Shown: one piece after another, positions 17,133 to 28,901 of the stretch | Position numbering within the stretch: position 1 is the stretch's first letter | How the letters are laid out: the number at the start of each line of letters is the position of its first letter | Source of the DNA: Ilumatobacter sp. | Lineage (GTDB): Bacteria; Actinomycetota; Acidimicrobiia; Acidimicrobiales; Ilumatobacteraceae | Assembly: GCF_030065885.1 (NCBI RefSeq) | Contig: NZ_JASJCS010000003.1 | Coordinates: 1-64,000, forward strand | Length of the DNA: 64,000 nucleotides | Direction: 5' to 3' | Made by a program: the position numbers and the translations under genes | The notes under the pieces: generated by a model | Databases searched by the model: none | The model's input: the letters and a program-made list of their open reading frames with translations, nothing else | What the model was told of the DNA's origin: nothing

Positions 17133-18685
17133 AGGGCGGCCTCCCCAACGGCGTGATGCTCAACGCCTACCCCGACAGCTTGGGCGGCGATCTCGCCGCG
17201 ACGGTGCGGATGCTGCAGCGCCCCGAGCTGGCCGACGTGTTCTCGCTGTTCTACGTGCTGCCCACCGTCTTCAACAGCGACCTCGACCGCGGCTTCTCGA
17301 TCATCGACTACGACCTCAACGACGAGCTCGTGACCGCCGACGATCTCGCCGCGCTCGACCAGCTCGGGGTCGAGCTGAAGTTCGACCTCGTGCTCAACCA
17401 CCTGTCGGTCGGATCGCCCCAGTTCCAGGACATGCTCGCCCGGGGCGACGAGTCCGAGTTCGCCGACTTCTTCATCGACTGGAACCGGTTCTGGGAGGGC
17501 GAGGGAGAGCTCCACGACGACGGCTACGTCGTCCCATCGCCCCACCATCTCGAGAAGCTGTTCATGAGGAAGCCCGGTCTGCCGATCCTCCGGGTGAGGT
17601 TCCCGGACGGCTCGGATCGCTTCTACTGGAACACCTTCTACCAGCAGGTCGACGTGGTCGACGGCGAGCGCACCTACCTCGGCCAGATGGACCTCAACGC
17701 CGAGTCCGAGCAGGTGTGGGAGTTCTACCGCGACACCGTGGCAAAGGTGCGCGACTTCGGCGCCACGATCCTGCGCCTCGACGCGTTCGCCTACCTCCAC
17801 AAGGCGGTCGGCGAGCGCAACTTCTTCAACCGGCCCGGCACGTGGGACTACCTCGCACGGCTGCGAACCATCGCCGACGAGCACGGCCTGACGCTGCTGC
17901 CCGAGATCCACGCCGAGTACGGCGCGAAGCTCCACCTCGAGCTGTCGGAGCAGGGTTACCCGGTCTACGACTTCTTCCTCCCCGGCCTGGTGATCGACGC
18001 GATCGACAGCGGGAACAACCGCAACCTCCTGCGCTGGATCGGCGAGCTCCTCGAACACGAGATCGCCACCGTGAACATGCTGGGCTGCCACGACGGCATT
18101 CCCGTGCTCGACCTCCGGGGTGGCGGAGACGCCGACGGGTTGCTGCCCGACGCCGAGATCGAGGCGATCATCGAGCGGCTGCTCGAACGGGGTGGCCGGG
18201 TCAAGAACCTCTACGGTCCCGACGGCACGAAGATCTCGTACTACCAGGTGAACGCCACCTTCTTCAGCGCGCTCGGCGAGAGCGAGAACCGGCTGCGCCT
18301 CGCCCGTGCCATCCAGCTGTTCGTGCCGGGGACACCGCAGGTCTGGTACCTCGATCTCTTCGCCGGCGCCAACGACGACGAAGCGGCCGACCGGGGCGGT
18401 CCCGGCGGCCACAAGGAGATCAACCGCACGAACCTGACCGCAGCGGACATCGAGGCCGGGTTGACCCGCGCCGTCGTGTTGGACCAGCTCGAGATGATGC
18501 GACTCCGCAACACCTCGGATGCCTTCGACGGCCGGCTCGAGGTCCTCGCGACCGAACCGCACCGCCTCGCGCTGCGATGGACCAACGGCGCGACGCACGC
18601 CACGCTCGACGCCGACCTCGCCGCCGAGACCTTCACGATCACGCACGTCTCGGGCGGTAGCCAGACCGTCTACGACTACGGCTGA
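17129..18685 (+). CDS. GH13_18 sucrose-phosphorylase-like enzyme
   Basis: A 518-residue family 13 glycoside phosphorylase or hydrolase. Catalytic landmarks are FDLVLNHLSVGSPQFQD, the nucleophile Asp in ILRLDAFAYLHK, the acid/base Glu in LLPEIHAEYG, and the His-Asp pair in LGCHDGIPVLDLRG. The phrase SPQFQD and the FAYLHK lysine are typical of sucrose phosphorylase and glucosylglycerate phosphorylase rather than amylases. It likely splits an alpha-glucoside with phosphate to glucose 1-phosphate. The ATG overlaps the kinase stop. The track ORF starting at 15974 is a shadow extension through the ATPase gene. Confidence 0.88.
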   Translation: MKGGLPNGVMLNAYPDSLGGDLAATVRMLQRPELADVFSLFYVLPTVFNSDLDRGFSIIDYDLNDELVTADDLAALDQLGVELKFDLVLNHLSVGSPQFQDMLARGDESEFADFFIDWNRFWEGEGELHDDGYVVPSPHHLEKLFMRKPGLPILRVRFPDGSDRFYWNTFYQQVDVVDGERTYLGQMDLNAESEQVWEFYRDTVAKVRDFGATILRLDAFAYLHKAVGERNFFNRPGTWDYLARLRTIADEHGLTLLPEIHAEYGAKLHLELSEQGYPVYDFFLPGLVIDAIDSGNNRNLLRWIGELLEHEIATVNMLGCHDGIPVLDLRGGGDADGLLPDAEIEAIIERLLERGGRVKNLYGPDGTKISYYQVNATFFSALGESENRLRLARAIQLFVPGTPQVWYLDLFAGANDDEAADRGGPGGHKEINRTNLTAADIEAGLTRAVVLDQLEMMRLRNTSDAFDGRLEVLATEPHRLALRWTNGATHATLDADLAAETFTITHVSGGSQTVYDYG

Positions 18686-18715
18686 CGTCAATCGACGAGA
18701 TCAGCGGATCGTCGG

Positions 18716-18730
18716 GAGCGAGCGTCGCTC
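18716..18730. terminator. Short hairpin between convergent genes
   Basis: GAGCGA-GCG-TCGCTC forms a 6-bp stem with a 3-nt loop just past the GH13 stop, overlapping the stop codon of the convergent DUF1353 gene. It has no T-run, so termination is only a possibility. Confidence 0.3.
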
Positions 18731-19196
18731 AGCTCTCGTTCGGCGTTGGCTCGTCGCGGACGAAGATCCTCGGGCCGCGCTCCTGGTTGCCGCGGTAGGC
18801 GGGCCAGCCGCCGACGACCACTGCGACGTACATCATCTTGCGCTTGAACCAGCCGGCGCCCTCGGCCACCAGGACCGCACGGAAGACGTTGTCTGCGTGC
18901 AACTTCCCGACACCCGGTTGGGCGTACAGCCAGTCGTGCACGATCCCGGCCCATCGCTGCGGGTCCTCCCAGGGTTCCCACCCGGTGATCCGCTGCGCCC
19001 ATGCCGGGACCGACGCCCCGTCGGTGGTGAACCCGGTCGGGATCTCGATGCGTTCGTCGCGGGCCTGGACGACGAGCGGCTCGCCGAGGATCCAGAACCT
19101 CTCGTCGCCCGGCAGGACCTCCTCGCCGACGACTTCCTTGACGCGGTCGACCCGATCGAACCGTTCGGGCCTGACGGTGATGGTGGCGGTCAGCAT
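18729..19196 (-). CDS. DUF1353 domain protein
   Basis: A 155-residue protein with the DUF1353 core: IEIPTGFTTDGASVPAWAQR, then HDWLYAQPGVGKLHADNVF, the His-Asp segment of the family, and a C-terminal hydrophobic stretch (YVAVVVGGWPAYRG). Members occur in bacteria and in phage. Function is not known, although the conserved HDWLY suggests a hydrolase. The track starts at 19397. ATG 19196, with GAAGGGA upstream, gives the natural start MLTATITVRPERFDR. Confidence 0.82.
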   Translation of the reverse strand: MLTATITVRPERFDRVDRVKEVVGEEVLPGDERFWILGEPLVVQARDERIEIPTGFTTDGASVPAWAQRITGWEPWEDPQRWAGIVHDWLYAQPGVGKLHADNVFRAVLVAEGAGWFKRKMMYVAVVVGGWPAYRGNQERGPRIFVRDEPTPNES

Positions 19197-19329
19197 CTCG
19201 GCTGCTCCCTTCGGGTGCCCACTTCGATGATGCACCCCGATGGAGGCACGGGTCCAGCGGTATTCCGCGCCATCGATGGCGTCGCGGGCCGGTGCTACCG
19301 TTCCGGCGATCACGACCTGGAGTGAGCCG

Positions 19330-20031
19330 ATGACGACGACACCGATCGACCGCGAGTTCGCAGAGAAGTTCATGAAGTCGGTCGACGAACCGTTCAAGTA
19401 CGGCGTGTACTGGCTCTTCCACGAGTGGTGGGACGAGGCGCCCGACCCGGCGATCGATGCGTACCGGGCCGAGCTGGGGTTGATCGAGGGCTCCGATTCG
19501 TTCCTCGCCGAGCGCTTCCTGCCCGAGCCGACGACGCTCGACCGGCTGGCGGAGTGCCCGCCCGAGTCGCTCGGCGCCTACTTCCGTCAGTTCGTCGTCG
19601 AGAACAACCTCGAGGCCGACCTCGCCCGCAACTACCGCGAGTACAACGAGGAGCTCACGCAGTCGGGCAAGCTCGATCGCCTGCCCGACGACCTCAGCTA
19701 CATGATGCTGCGCGGCTTCCAGATCCACGACATCTTGCACGTGCTCACCGGCTACACGTCGCGCCCGATGGGCGAGCTCGGGCTGGCGGCGTTCTACCTC
19801 GCACAGCTCCGCTTCCCGTACCACGCGATGCGCATGGCGGTGACCGCCGCCCACGTCGCGTTCGTGAGCCCGGCGGGCATCACCAAGGCGATGGATGCGA
19901 TCGCCGAGGGATGGCTGTACGGCCGGCGCACGCCGAACCTGAGCTTCCACCGCTGGGAGGACGAGCTCGACGCGCCCCTCCACGAGCTGCGCGAGCGGTT
20001 CGGCATCGAGACCGAGGCAATGGCCGTCTGA
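19330..20031 (+). CDS. Coq4-like protein
   Basis: A 233-residue protein. It carries HDILHVLTGYTSRPMGE, an exact HDxxH-x11-E motif that binds zinc in Coq4, the ubiquinone-biosynthesis scaffold and C1 decarboxylase/hydroxylase. It also has YREYNEELTQSGKLDRLPDDLSYMMLRGFQ upstream, as in the family. Actinobacteria make menaquinone rather than ubiquinone, so the bacterial role probably differs. ATG 19330 follows a GGAG 8-11 nt upstream and a TACCGT box near 19293. It stands alone, convergent with the lig operon. Confidence 0.85.
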   Translation: MTTTPIDREFAEKFMKSVDEPFKYGVYWLFHEWWDEAPDPAIDAYRAELGLIEGSDSFLAERFLPEPTTLDRLAECPPESLGAYFRQFVVENNLEADLARNYREYNEELTQSGKLDRLPDDLSYMMLRGFQIHDILHVLTGYTSRPMGELGLAAFYLAQLRFPYHAMRMAVTAAHVAFVSPAGITKAMDAIAEGWLYGRRTPNLSFHRWEDELDAPLHELRERFGIETEAMAV

Positions 20032-20043
20032 ACCTGGCGCCGC

Positions 20044-20915
20044 TCAGTCGCGGCCGTTCAGGCCGAGCACGTCGATCGCGTTCTGCTTCATGATCAGCGG
20101 GCGGACCTCCGGCTTGATCTCGAGGTCGTCGAAGCTCGCGATCCACCGGTCGGGTGAGATCACCGGGTAGTCCGATCCGAACAGCACCTTCCGGCGCAGC
20201 GGACCGTTCGCGGCGCGGACGAGCTGCGCCGGGAAGTACTTGGGCAGCCAGCCGGACAGATCGATGTAGACGTTCGCCTTGTGGGTCGCCATCGAGATCG
20301 CAGCGTCCTGCCACGGCACCGACGGGTGGGCGAGGATGACGGTGAGCGTGGGGAAGTCGGCGGCGACGTCGTCGAGGAGCATCGGGTCGCTGTAGCGCAG
20401 CTTGATGCCCCGGCCGCCCGGCAGGCCGGCGCCGATGCCGGTCTGGCCGGTGTGGAACACGGTCGGCGCACCGGCCTCGGCGATCGCTTCGTAGATGGGG
20501 TAGTAGCGCTCGTCGTTCGGCTCGAACGCCTGCAGGCTCGGGTGGAACTTGAAGCCCTTCGCACCGTGTGCGACGAGTGATCGCACCCGGGCCGCAGCGT
20601 CGTCGGCGAGCGGGTCGACCGAGCCGAACGGGATGAGGATGTCGTCGTGCCGGGCCACGAGATCGATGATCTCCTCGCTCGACAGGGCGGGATGCCCCAG
20701 CGCCGTGGTGGCGTCGACGGTGAAGACGACGGCGCCGATCTGCCGCTCGCGGTAGTACGCGGCGAGGTCGGCGACGGTCGGCGTCCGGTTGTCGTCGCCC
20801 TTGAAGTACTTCGCCGACGCGTCGAGCAGCTCCTGATCGAGCGCGCAACACCCCTGCGAGTCCTGCTCGACGTGCACGTGGGTGTCGATGGCGACCAGTG
20901 CGTCGGGGTCGAAGC

Positions 20916-20919
<4 letters not shown>
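20044..20919 (-). CDS. Amidohydrolase, last gene of the pobA-ligABC operon
   Basis: A 291-residue amidohydrolase-2 protein. It has the metal-binding start AIDTHVHVEQD, GFKFHPS (helix end), FHTGQTG (metal His), AHPSVPW, and the catalytic Asp in VLFGSDYPVISPDRW. It overlaps the ligC stop codon (ATGA) and so belongs to the operon. The pathway already has LigI (2-pyrone-4,6-dicarboxylate hydrolase) and LigJ. This is a third, distinct family member. It could be a second lactonase or a hydratase/decarboxylase for a substituted ring-fission product. Confidence 0.85.
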
Positions 20920-23145
<2,226 letters not shown>

Positions 23146-23165
23146 GCTGTCTCCTGGTCGGCGGG

Positions 23166-24356
<1,191 letters not shown>

Positions 24357-24360
24357 TCAC

Positions 24361-24382
24361 TGTCGACAAGATTGTCGACAAT
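24361..24382. promoter_or_regulatory. GntR-type operator between pobA and ligJ
   Basis: TGTCGACA-AGAT-TGTCGACA spans 24361-24380, two 8-bp palindromes with a 4-bp spacer. The second is part of ATTGTCGACAAT (24371-24382), a perfect 12-bp palindrome and the classic shape of FadR/VanR-type GntR sites. Nineteen of the first 20 bases recur at 28851-28870. It lies between divergent pobA and ligJ, so it can control both. Confidence 0.85.
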
Positions 24383-24445
24383 CCGGTACCTTACTCGGGG
24401 CACCGACCCCTGCGTCAACGGGCGGTGCCGACGGAGGGACGTCAC

Positions 24446-25456
24446 GTGCACCGGATCATCGATTGCCACGGCCACTACACCACCACACCGCCGGGCGTGG
24501 CTGCGTGGCGTGACGCACAGAAGGCCGCCGTGGCCGCCGACGCGGCGTTCGTGGGCGAGAAGGGCGCCCTGGCGGTCACCGACGACGAGATCCGCGAGAG
24601 CCTGGAGTCGGCACAGCTCGCGTTCCAGCGCGAACGAGGGTCCGACCTGACGATCTTCTCGCCGCGGGCGTCGTGGATGGCGCACCACATCGGCAACGAG
24701 CACACGTCCCGGTTCTGGACCGAGCACCAGAACGAACTGATCCGCCGCGTCTGCGACCTGTACCCGGACAACTTCGCACCCGCCTGCCAGCTGCCGCAGT
24801 CGCCCGGTGCGTCGATCGACGGGTCGGTCCATGAGCTCCGGCGCTGCATCGACGAGATGGGCTTCATCGGCTGCAACGTCAACCCCGACCCGAGTGGCGG
24901 CTTCTGGACCGGGCCGCCGCTGTTCGACCGATACTGGTGGCCGCTGTGGGAAGCGATGATCGAGCTCGACGTTCCTGCGATGATCCACGTGTCCGCGGCC
25001 TGCAACCGGAGCTTCCACACCACGGGTTCGCACTACCTCGGTGCCGACACGACCGCCTTCATGCAGGCGCTGGCGTCCGGGTTCATGGCCGACTTCCCGG
25101 GTCTCCGGTGGATCATTCCGCACGGCGGTGGTGCCGTGCCGTACCACTGGGGTCGCTTCACCGGCATGGCCGCCGACCAGGGATGGGACTTCGATGCGCT
25201 GCTCGACCACATCTGGTTCGACACGTGCGTGTACCACCAGCCCGGCATCGACCTGCTGCTCGACGTGGTGCCCACCGAGAACGTGCTGTTCGCCTCCGAG
25301 ATGGTCGGCGCGGTGCGTGGCGTCAACCCCGACACGGGTCGACACTACGACGACACCAAGGTGTACCTCGACGCTTCGTCGCTCGACGACGACGGCCGAC
25401 GGCTCGTCTTCGAAGAGAACGCCCGCAAGGTCTTCCCGAGATTGGAGCTGCCATGA
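24446..25456 (+). CDS. ligJ: 4-oxalomesaconate hydratase (amidohydrolase type)
   Basis: Hydrates the enol form of 4-oxalomesaconate to 4-carboxy-4-hydroxy-2-oxoadipate. The 336-residue amidohydrolase begins VHRIIDCHGHYTTTP and carries FSPRASWMAHHIG, NVNPDPSGGFWTGPPL, MIHVSAACN, IPHGGGAVPYHWGRF and FASEMVGAVRGVNP, the pattern of LigJ. GTG 24446 has ACGGAGGGA upstream. The larger track ORF (from 23960) is a shadow of pobA. The stop overlaps the ligK start. Confidence 0.94.
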   Translation: MHRIIDCHGHYTTTPPGVAAWRDAQKAAVAADAAFVGEKGALAVTDDEIRESLESAQLAFQRERGSDLTIFSPRASWMAHHIGNEHTSRFWTEHQNELIRRVCDLYPDNFAPACQLPQSPGASIDGSVHELRRCIDEMGFIGCNVNPDPSGGFWTGPPLFDRYWWPLWEAMIELDVPAMIHVSAACNRSFHTTGSHYLGADTTAFMQALASGFMADFPGLRWIIPHGGGAVPYHWGRFTGMAADQGWDFDALLDHIWFDTCVYHQPGIDLLLDVVPTENVLFASEMVGAVRGVNPDTGRHYDDTKVYLDASSLDDDGRRLVFEENARKVFPRLELP

Positions 25457-26160
25457 ACCAGCCTTCCCACGGCCGCCACGTGGTGGTCACCGAGATCGAC
25501 CGGGCCGGCATCGCGACCGTCGACGGGCTTGCGTCGATGGGCACGGCGACGGTGCACGAGGCGATCGGGCGGCGCGGGTTCCTCGGCGCCGAGCTGCGCC
25601 CGATCCAGCAGGACGTGCGGGTCGGCGGCTCGGCGGTCACGGTGTCGAGCCACCCCGGCGACAACATGATGATCCACGCCGCGGTCGAGGTCTGCCGGCC
25701 GGGCGACGTCCTCGTCGTGACGACCACCGCACCGTCGACGCACGGCATGTTCGGCGAGCTGCTGGCGACGTCGCTGATGACGCGAGGCGTTCGAGGTCTC
25801 GTCATCGACGCCGGCGTGCGCGACACGTCCGAGCTGCGCGACATGGGCTTCCCGGTCTGGACGCGCCACGTGTCGTGCCAGGGGACGGTCAAGGCGACGC
25901 CGGGTTCGGTCAACGTGCCGGTATCGATCGGTGGGGTCGTCATCGAGCCGGGCGACGTGGTGTGCGCCGACGACGACGGCGTCGTGGTCGTGTCGCTCGG
26001 CGAGGCCGAGTGGGCGCTTGCGCAGTCGCAGGCCCGGCTCGACAAGGAGGCGGCAACCCGCGCCCGGCTCGATGCCGGTGAGCTGGGCCTCGACTTCTAC
26101 GGCCTGCGCGACGAGCTCGCCGACCTCGGCGTCGAGTACGTCGACCGCCTCGACCCCTGA
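25453..26160 (+). CDS. ligK: 4-carboxy-4-hydroxy-2-oxoadipate aldolase
   Basis: Class II aldolase of the RraA-like family, splitting the last pathway intermediate to pyruvate and oxaloacetate. The 235-residue protein shows SHPGDNMMIHAAVEVCRPGDVLVV, MTRGVRGLVIDAGVRDTSELRDMGFPVW and the GDVVCADDDGVVVV strand. The metal/phosphate-handling D-x-G-x-R-D signature is intact. ATG overlaps the ligJ stop. The 31-bp palindrome starts 3 nt after its own stop codon. Confidence 0.94.
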   Translation: MNQPSHGRHVVVTEIDRAGIATVDGLASMGTATVHEAIGRRGFLGAELRPIQQDVRVGGSAVTVSSHPGDNMMIHAAVEVCRPGDVLVVTTTAPSTHGMFGELLATSLMTRGVRGLVIDAGVRDTSELRDMGFPVWTRHVSCQGTVKATPGSVNVPVSIGGVVIEPGDVVCADDDGVVVVSLGEAEWALAQSQARLDKEAATRARLDAGELGLDFYGLRDELADLGVEYVDRLDP

Positions 26161-26163
26161 CAC

Positions 26164-26194
26164 GTCGCGAGTTGTGTCTGACGCAACTCGCGAC
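26164..26194. repeat. 31-bp palindrome, copy 2 of 2
   Basis: Arms GTCGCGAGTTGTGTC and GACGCAACTCGCGAC surround a single T. Fourteen of 15 positions pair as Watson-Crick and the remaining one is T:G. It fits exactly between the ligK stop (26158-26160) and the stop of the convergent gntR (26195-26197). Compared with copy 1 at 29-59, two positions changed on both arms so that pairing is kept. Confidence 0.85.
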
Positions 26195-26851
26195 TCAGGT
26201 GGGGCGGCGGGCGTCGCGCCAGCGGTGCAACACCTCGATCACCGACTGCAGGTGGTCGCGCATCGCAGCAGCTGCGGCGTGCTCGTCTCCGGCGACCACC
26301 GCTTCGACGATCGATGCGTGCTGCCCGAGCGACTCGCCGGGGCGCCCCGGCATCAGCGCGAGTCGATACTGATGATGTGCAGCGCGGTTGCGCAGGTTCG
26401 CGACGAGCTGACTCGCGATCGTGTGCCCACTCATCTCCCGCAGGCGGCGGTGGAGCAGGGCGTTGAGCTCGGAGTAGTCGCCGTCGCGATCCTCGGCGAC
26501 CGCGGCGCGCATGTCGTCGACGATGCCGCGTAGCTCATCGCGCTCGTCGCTGGTGGCGTGATGCGCGGCCTGCGCTGCGATCAAGCCTTCGAGCGCGGCC
26601 CGGGCCTCGGTGATCTGGATCGCCTCCTCGATCGAGATCCGACGGACCGTTGCGCCCCGGTTCGCCTCCCGTTCGACCAGCCCCTCCGACGTCAGCTCGA
26701 CGAGGGCCGACCGCACGGCGGCCCGCCCGCACCGGTACAGCTCGGCCAGTGGGACCTCGAGCAGCCGGTCGCCCGGCTCGAAGCGACCGGTGAGGATGTC
26801 CTGCCGGAGCTCGTCGGTCACGGAGCCTGTGGCCATGTCACGAGAAGTCAT
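26195..26851 (-). CDS. GntR-family regulator, FCD domain
   Basis: A 218-residue transcription factor. The winged helix is DELRQDILTGRFEPGDRLLEVPLAELYRCGRAAVRSALVELTSEGLVEREANRGATVR. The FCD effector domain follows, with EARAALEGLIAA, the metal-binding-type LLHRRLREMSGH and QHASIVEAVVAGD. It ends the galD-ligI-gntR operon, overlapping the ligI stop by 14 nt. ATG 26836 is an alternative start. The likely targets are the two TGTYGACA-AGAT-TGTCGACA sites at 24361 and 28851. A pathway intermediate such as protocatechuate or 2-pyrone-4,6-dicarboxylate is the plausible inducer. Confidence 0.92.
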   Translation of the reverse strand: MTSRDMATGSVTDELRQDILTGRFEPGDRLLEVPLAELYRCGRAAVRSALVELTSEGLVEREANRGATVRRISIEEAIQITEARAALEGLIAAQAAHHATSDERDELRGIVDDMRAAVAEDRDGDYSELNALLHRRLREMSGHTIASQLVANLRNRAAHHQYRLALMPGRPGESLGQHASIVEAVVAGDEHAAAAAMRDHLQSVIEVLHRWRDARRPT

Positions 26852-27746
26852 ACAGCACCTGCGGGTTGTCGACCAGGATCCGATCCCTGCTGGCCTGATC
26901 GGGAGCGAACGCCGCGAGGAGGTCGAGCAGCCGGCCCTCGTCGGGCATGTCGACCAGGTTCGGGTGCGGCCAGTCGGTTCCCCAAAGCACACGATCCGGG
27001 GCGCACTCGACCAGGGCGCGCCCGAACGGCACCACGTCGTCGTACGGCGCGATGCGTCCTTCGGTCAGACGCTCGGCGCAGGAGACCTTCACCCAGCACC
27101 GCTCGTCGGACGCCAGCCGTTCGAGCAGGCGCTGGAACGGCTCCTGGTCGACGCCGTCGGCGGCGGGTACTCGCGCCATGTGGTCGATCACATAGGGCAC
27201 GGGCATCGCGTCGAGCAGCCCCGAGTACGTGCCGAAGTCCCTCGCGTCGAGGTGGAGCACCACGTGCCAGCGCAGCGCCGCGACGCGATGGACGAGGTCC
27301 CGGAACTCGTCGAGGTCCGGGGCGCCGCCGAGATGGGCCACGAAGTTGAAGCGGATGCCGCGGACCTGATGCTCGTGCAGCTCGGCGAGGTCGTCGTCGG
27401 TGAACGACGGGTCGATCATGGCGACGCCCGCGTAGCGGCCGGCGCCGCGCTCGATCGCATCGAGCATCGCCGAGTTGTCGGCACCGTGGCAGCTGGCCTG
27501 CACGAACACCGCTCGCTCCAATCCGAGCCGGCGCTGCAGGCGCTCGAAGTCGTCGATCCCGGAGTCGGGCGGCGTGTACGTCCGGGTCGGCGAGAAGGGG
27601 AACCGCTCGGCGGGGCCGAAGATGTGGCAGTGGGCGTCGCACGCGAGAGCCGGCGGGCGGACCGCCGCGGGCGGCGAGGCTTCGGCAATCGGCCCGGGCA
27701 CGGTCCGTTCGAGGGGGAAGTCGTGCGGCGGATTGCGAGGAGCCAC
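26838..27746 (-). CDS. ligI: 2-pyrone-4,6-dicarboxylate lactonase
   Basis: Amidohydrolase-2 enzyme opening 2-pyrone-4,6-dicarboxylate to 4-oxalomesaconate. The 302-residue protein has CDAHCHIFGPAERFPFSPTRTYTPPD, the typical LigI start. VQASCHGADN, GIRFNFVAHLG, VLHLDA, YVIDHMARVP, WVKVSCAERL and the catalytic Asp in LWGTDWPHPN follow. GTG 27746 lies 3 nt after the upstream tautomerase stop. The first 35 residues are a less conserved leader. Confidence 0.95.
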   Translation of the reverse strand: MAPRNPPHDFPLERTVPGPIAEASPPAAVRPPALACDAHCHIFGPAERFPFSPTRTYTPPDSGIDDFERLQRRLGLERAVFVQASCHGADNSAMLDAIERGAGRYAGVAMIDPSFTDDDLAELHEHQVRGIRFNFVAHLGGAPDLDEFRDLVHRVAALRWHVVLHLDARDFGTYSGLLDAMPVPYVIDHMARVPAADGVDQEPFQRLLERLASDERCWVKVSCAERLTEGRIAPYDDVVPFGRALVECAPDRVLWGTDWPHPNLVDMPDEGRLLDLLAAFAPDQASRDRILVDNPQVLYDFS

Positions 27747-27749
27747 CGC

Positions 27750-28832
27750 TCAACGCTCCGTGTCGACCCGCGGGAACACCGTGCCGTCCATCAGCTTGCG
27801 GGCGGTGCGGATGATCCCGGCTCGCGAGACCTGGACGCCGCCGTCGGCCAGCGCGTCGACCTCGACGACGGCGTCGAAACAGCCGGTCGGATGCTCGAGC
27901 CGCACGACGTCGCCCCCGGGCGCGGTCGCGCAGGCGTGGGCGGGTGAGCCCTCGAGGAGGGCCGCCGTCGCGACCGACACCGCGCCGAGCACGCCGATCG
28001 CGTCGTGGCATCGATGGGGGATGAACGTGCGGGTCGAGAGATGGCCGCCGGCGCTCGGCGGCGAGACGAGCGTCAGCTTGGGCACGGTGGTCTCGCGCAC
28101 GTCGCCGAGACCCATCAGCTCGCCGGCCTTCAGCCGGATCGCCTCCAGCGCAGCGCGGAGGTCGGCGTCCTGTTCGAGCTCGGCGCACGTCTCGTCGCCC
28201 GACACGCCGAGCGAGTCGGCGCGCAGGACCGCGACGGGCATCCCGTTGTCGATCAGCGTGCACGCGGTGCCCTCGACCGTGTCGACGACGTTGCCGGTCG
28301 GCAGGAGCGCTCCCGTGCTCCCACCGGCGAGCCCCTCGAAGTCGAGGTGGATCGCGGCGGCCGTGCCCGGCACGCCGGAGATCGCGGTCGCGCCGCCGTA
28401 GACCGGCGCGCCGTCGAGCACGGCGAAGCGAGCGGTTGCGATCGAGTCGGTGTTCAGCATCCTGATCCGGACCGTGCACTCGCCGTGCTCGGGGCCCGTG
28501 AGCAGGCCGCGTTCGAGCGCGAACGGGCCCACGCCGGCCAGGACGTTGCCGCAGTTCTGGCGGTCGGACACGACGTCGTCGGCGACGCCGACCTGCAGGA
28601 AGAGGTAGTCGACGTCGGCGGCGTCGTCGCTCGCCGACGAGACGATGGCGACCTTGGAGGTGAGCGGGTGCGCCCCACCGATGCCGTCGATCTGACGGGC
28701 GTCGGGGGAGCCCATGACCCGCCGGAGGAGCGAGTCGCGAGCGTCGGGATCCCTCGGCAGGTCGTCGCGAAGGAAGTAGGCGCCCTTGGACGAGCCGCCA
28801 CGGAGGATCATGCACGGGATGCCGTCGCTCAC
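27750..28832 (-). CDS. galD: 4-oxalomesaconate tautomerase, PrpF family (GalD/LigU type)
   Basis: Isomerises keto and enol or cis/trans forms of 4-oxalomesaconate so LigJ can act. The PrpF/diaminopimelate-epimerase fold is shown by IPCMILRGGSSKGAYF, IDGIGGAHPLTSKVAIV (active Lys) and SDRQNCGNVLAGVGPFA (active Cys). Later come RTFIPHRCHDAIGVLGAVSVATA and VRLEHPTG. The track gives a TTG start at 28859 that falls inside the operator. GTG 28832 starts VSDGIPCMILRGG, as in the family. No clear ribosome site is visible at either. First gene of galD-ligI-gntR. Confidence 0.92.
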   Translation of the reverse strand: MSDGIPCMILRGGSSKGAYFLRDDLPRDPDARDSLLRRVMGSPDARQIDGIGGAHPLTSKVAIVSSASDDAADVDYLFLQVGVADDVVSDRQNCGNVLAGVGPFALERGLLTGPEHGECTVRIRMLNTDSIATARFAVLDGAPVYGGATAISGVPGTAAAIHLDFEGLAGGSTGALLPTGNVVDTVEGTACTLIDNGMPVAVLRADSLGVSGDETCAELEQDADLRAALEAIRLKAGELMGLGDVRETTVPKLTLVSPPSAGGHLSTRTFIPHRCHDAIGVLGAVSVATAALLEGSPAHACATAPGGDVVRLEHPTGCFDAVVEVDALADGGVQVSRAGIIRTARKLMDGTVFPRVDTER

Positions 28833-28850
28833 CGAAGGCAGTCTGCCAAA

Positions 28851-28870
28851 TGTTGACAAGATTGTCGACA
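28851..28870. promoter_or_regulatory. GntR-type operator between galD and the LLM gene
   Basis: TGTTGACA-AGAT-TGTCGACA differs by one base from the operator at 24361-24380. It lies 18 nt upstream of the galD GTG and 31 nt upstream of the divergent LLM oxidoreductase ATG. Sharing this sequence ties both promoter regions to one regulator, most simply the GntR encoded at 26195-26851. Confidence 0.83.
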
Positions 28871-28901
28871 GAGCCGGGCTCGTCGATCAGACTGGTCGGG
28901 C

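Noticed and set aside
26848-28815. 655-residue minus-strand ORF across ligI and galD
   Set aside because: Arg/Ala-rich out-of-frame translation of two recognised genes, with no domain of its own.
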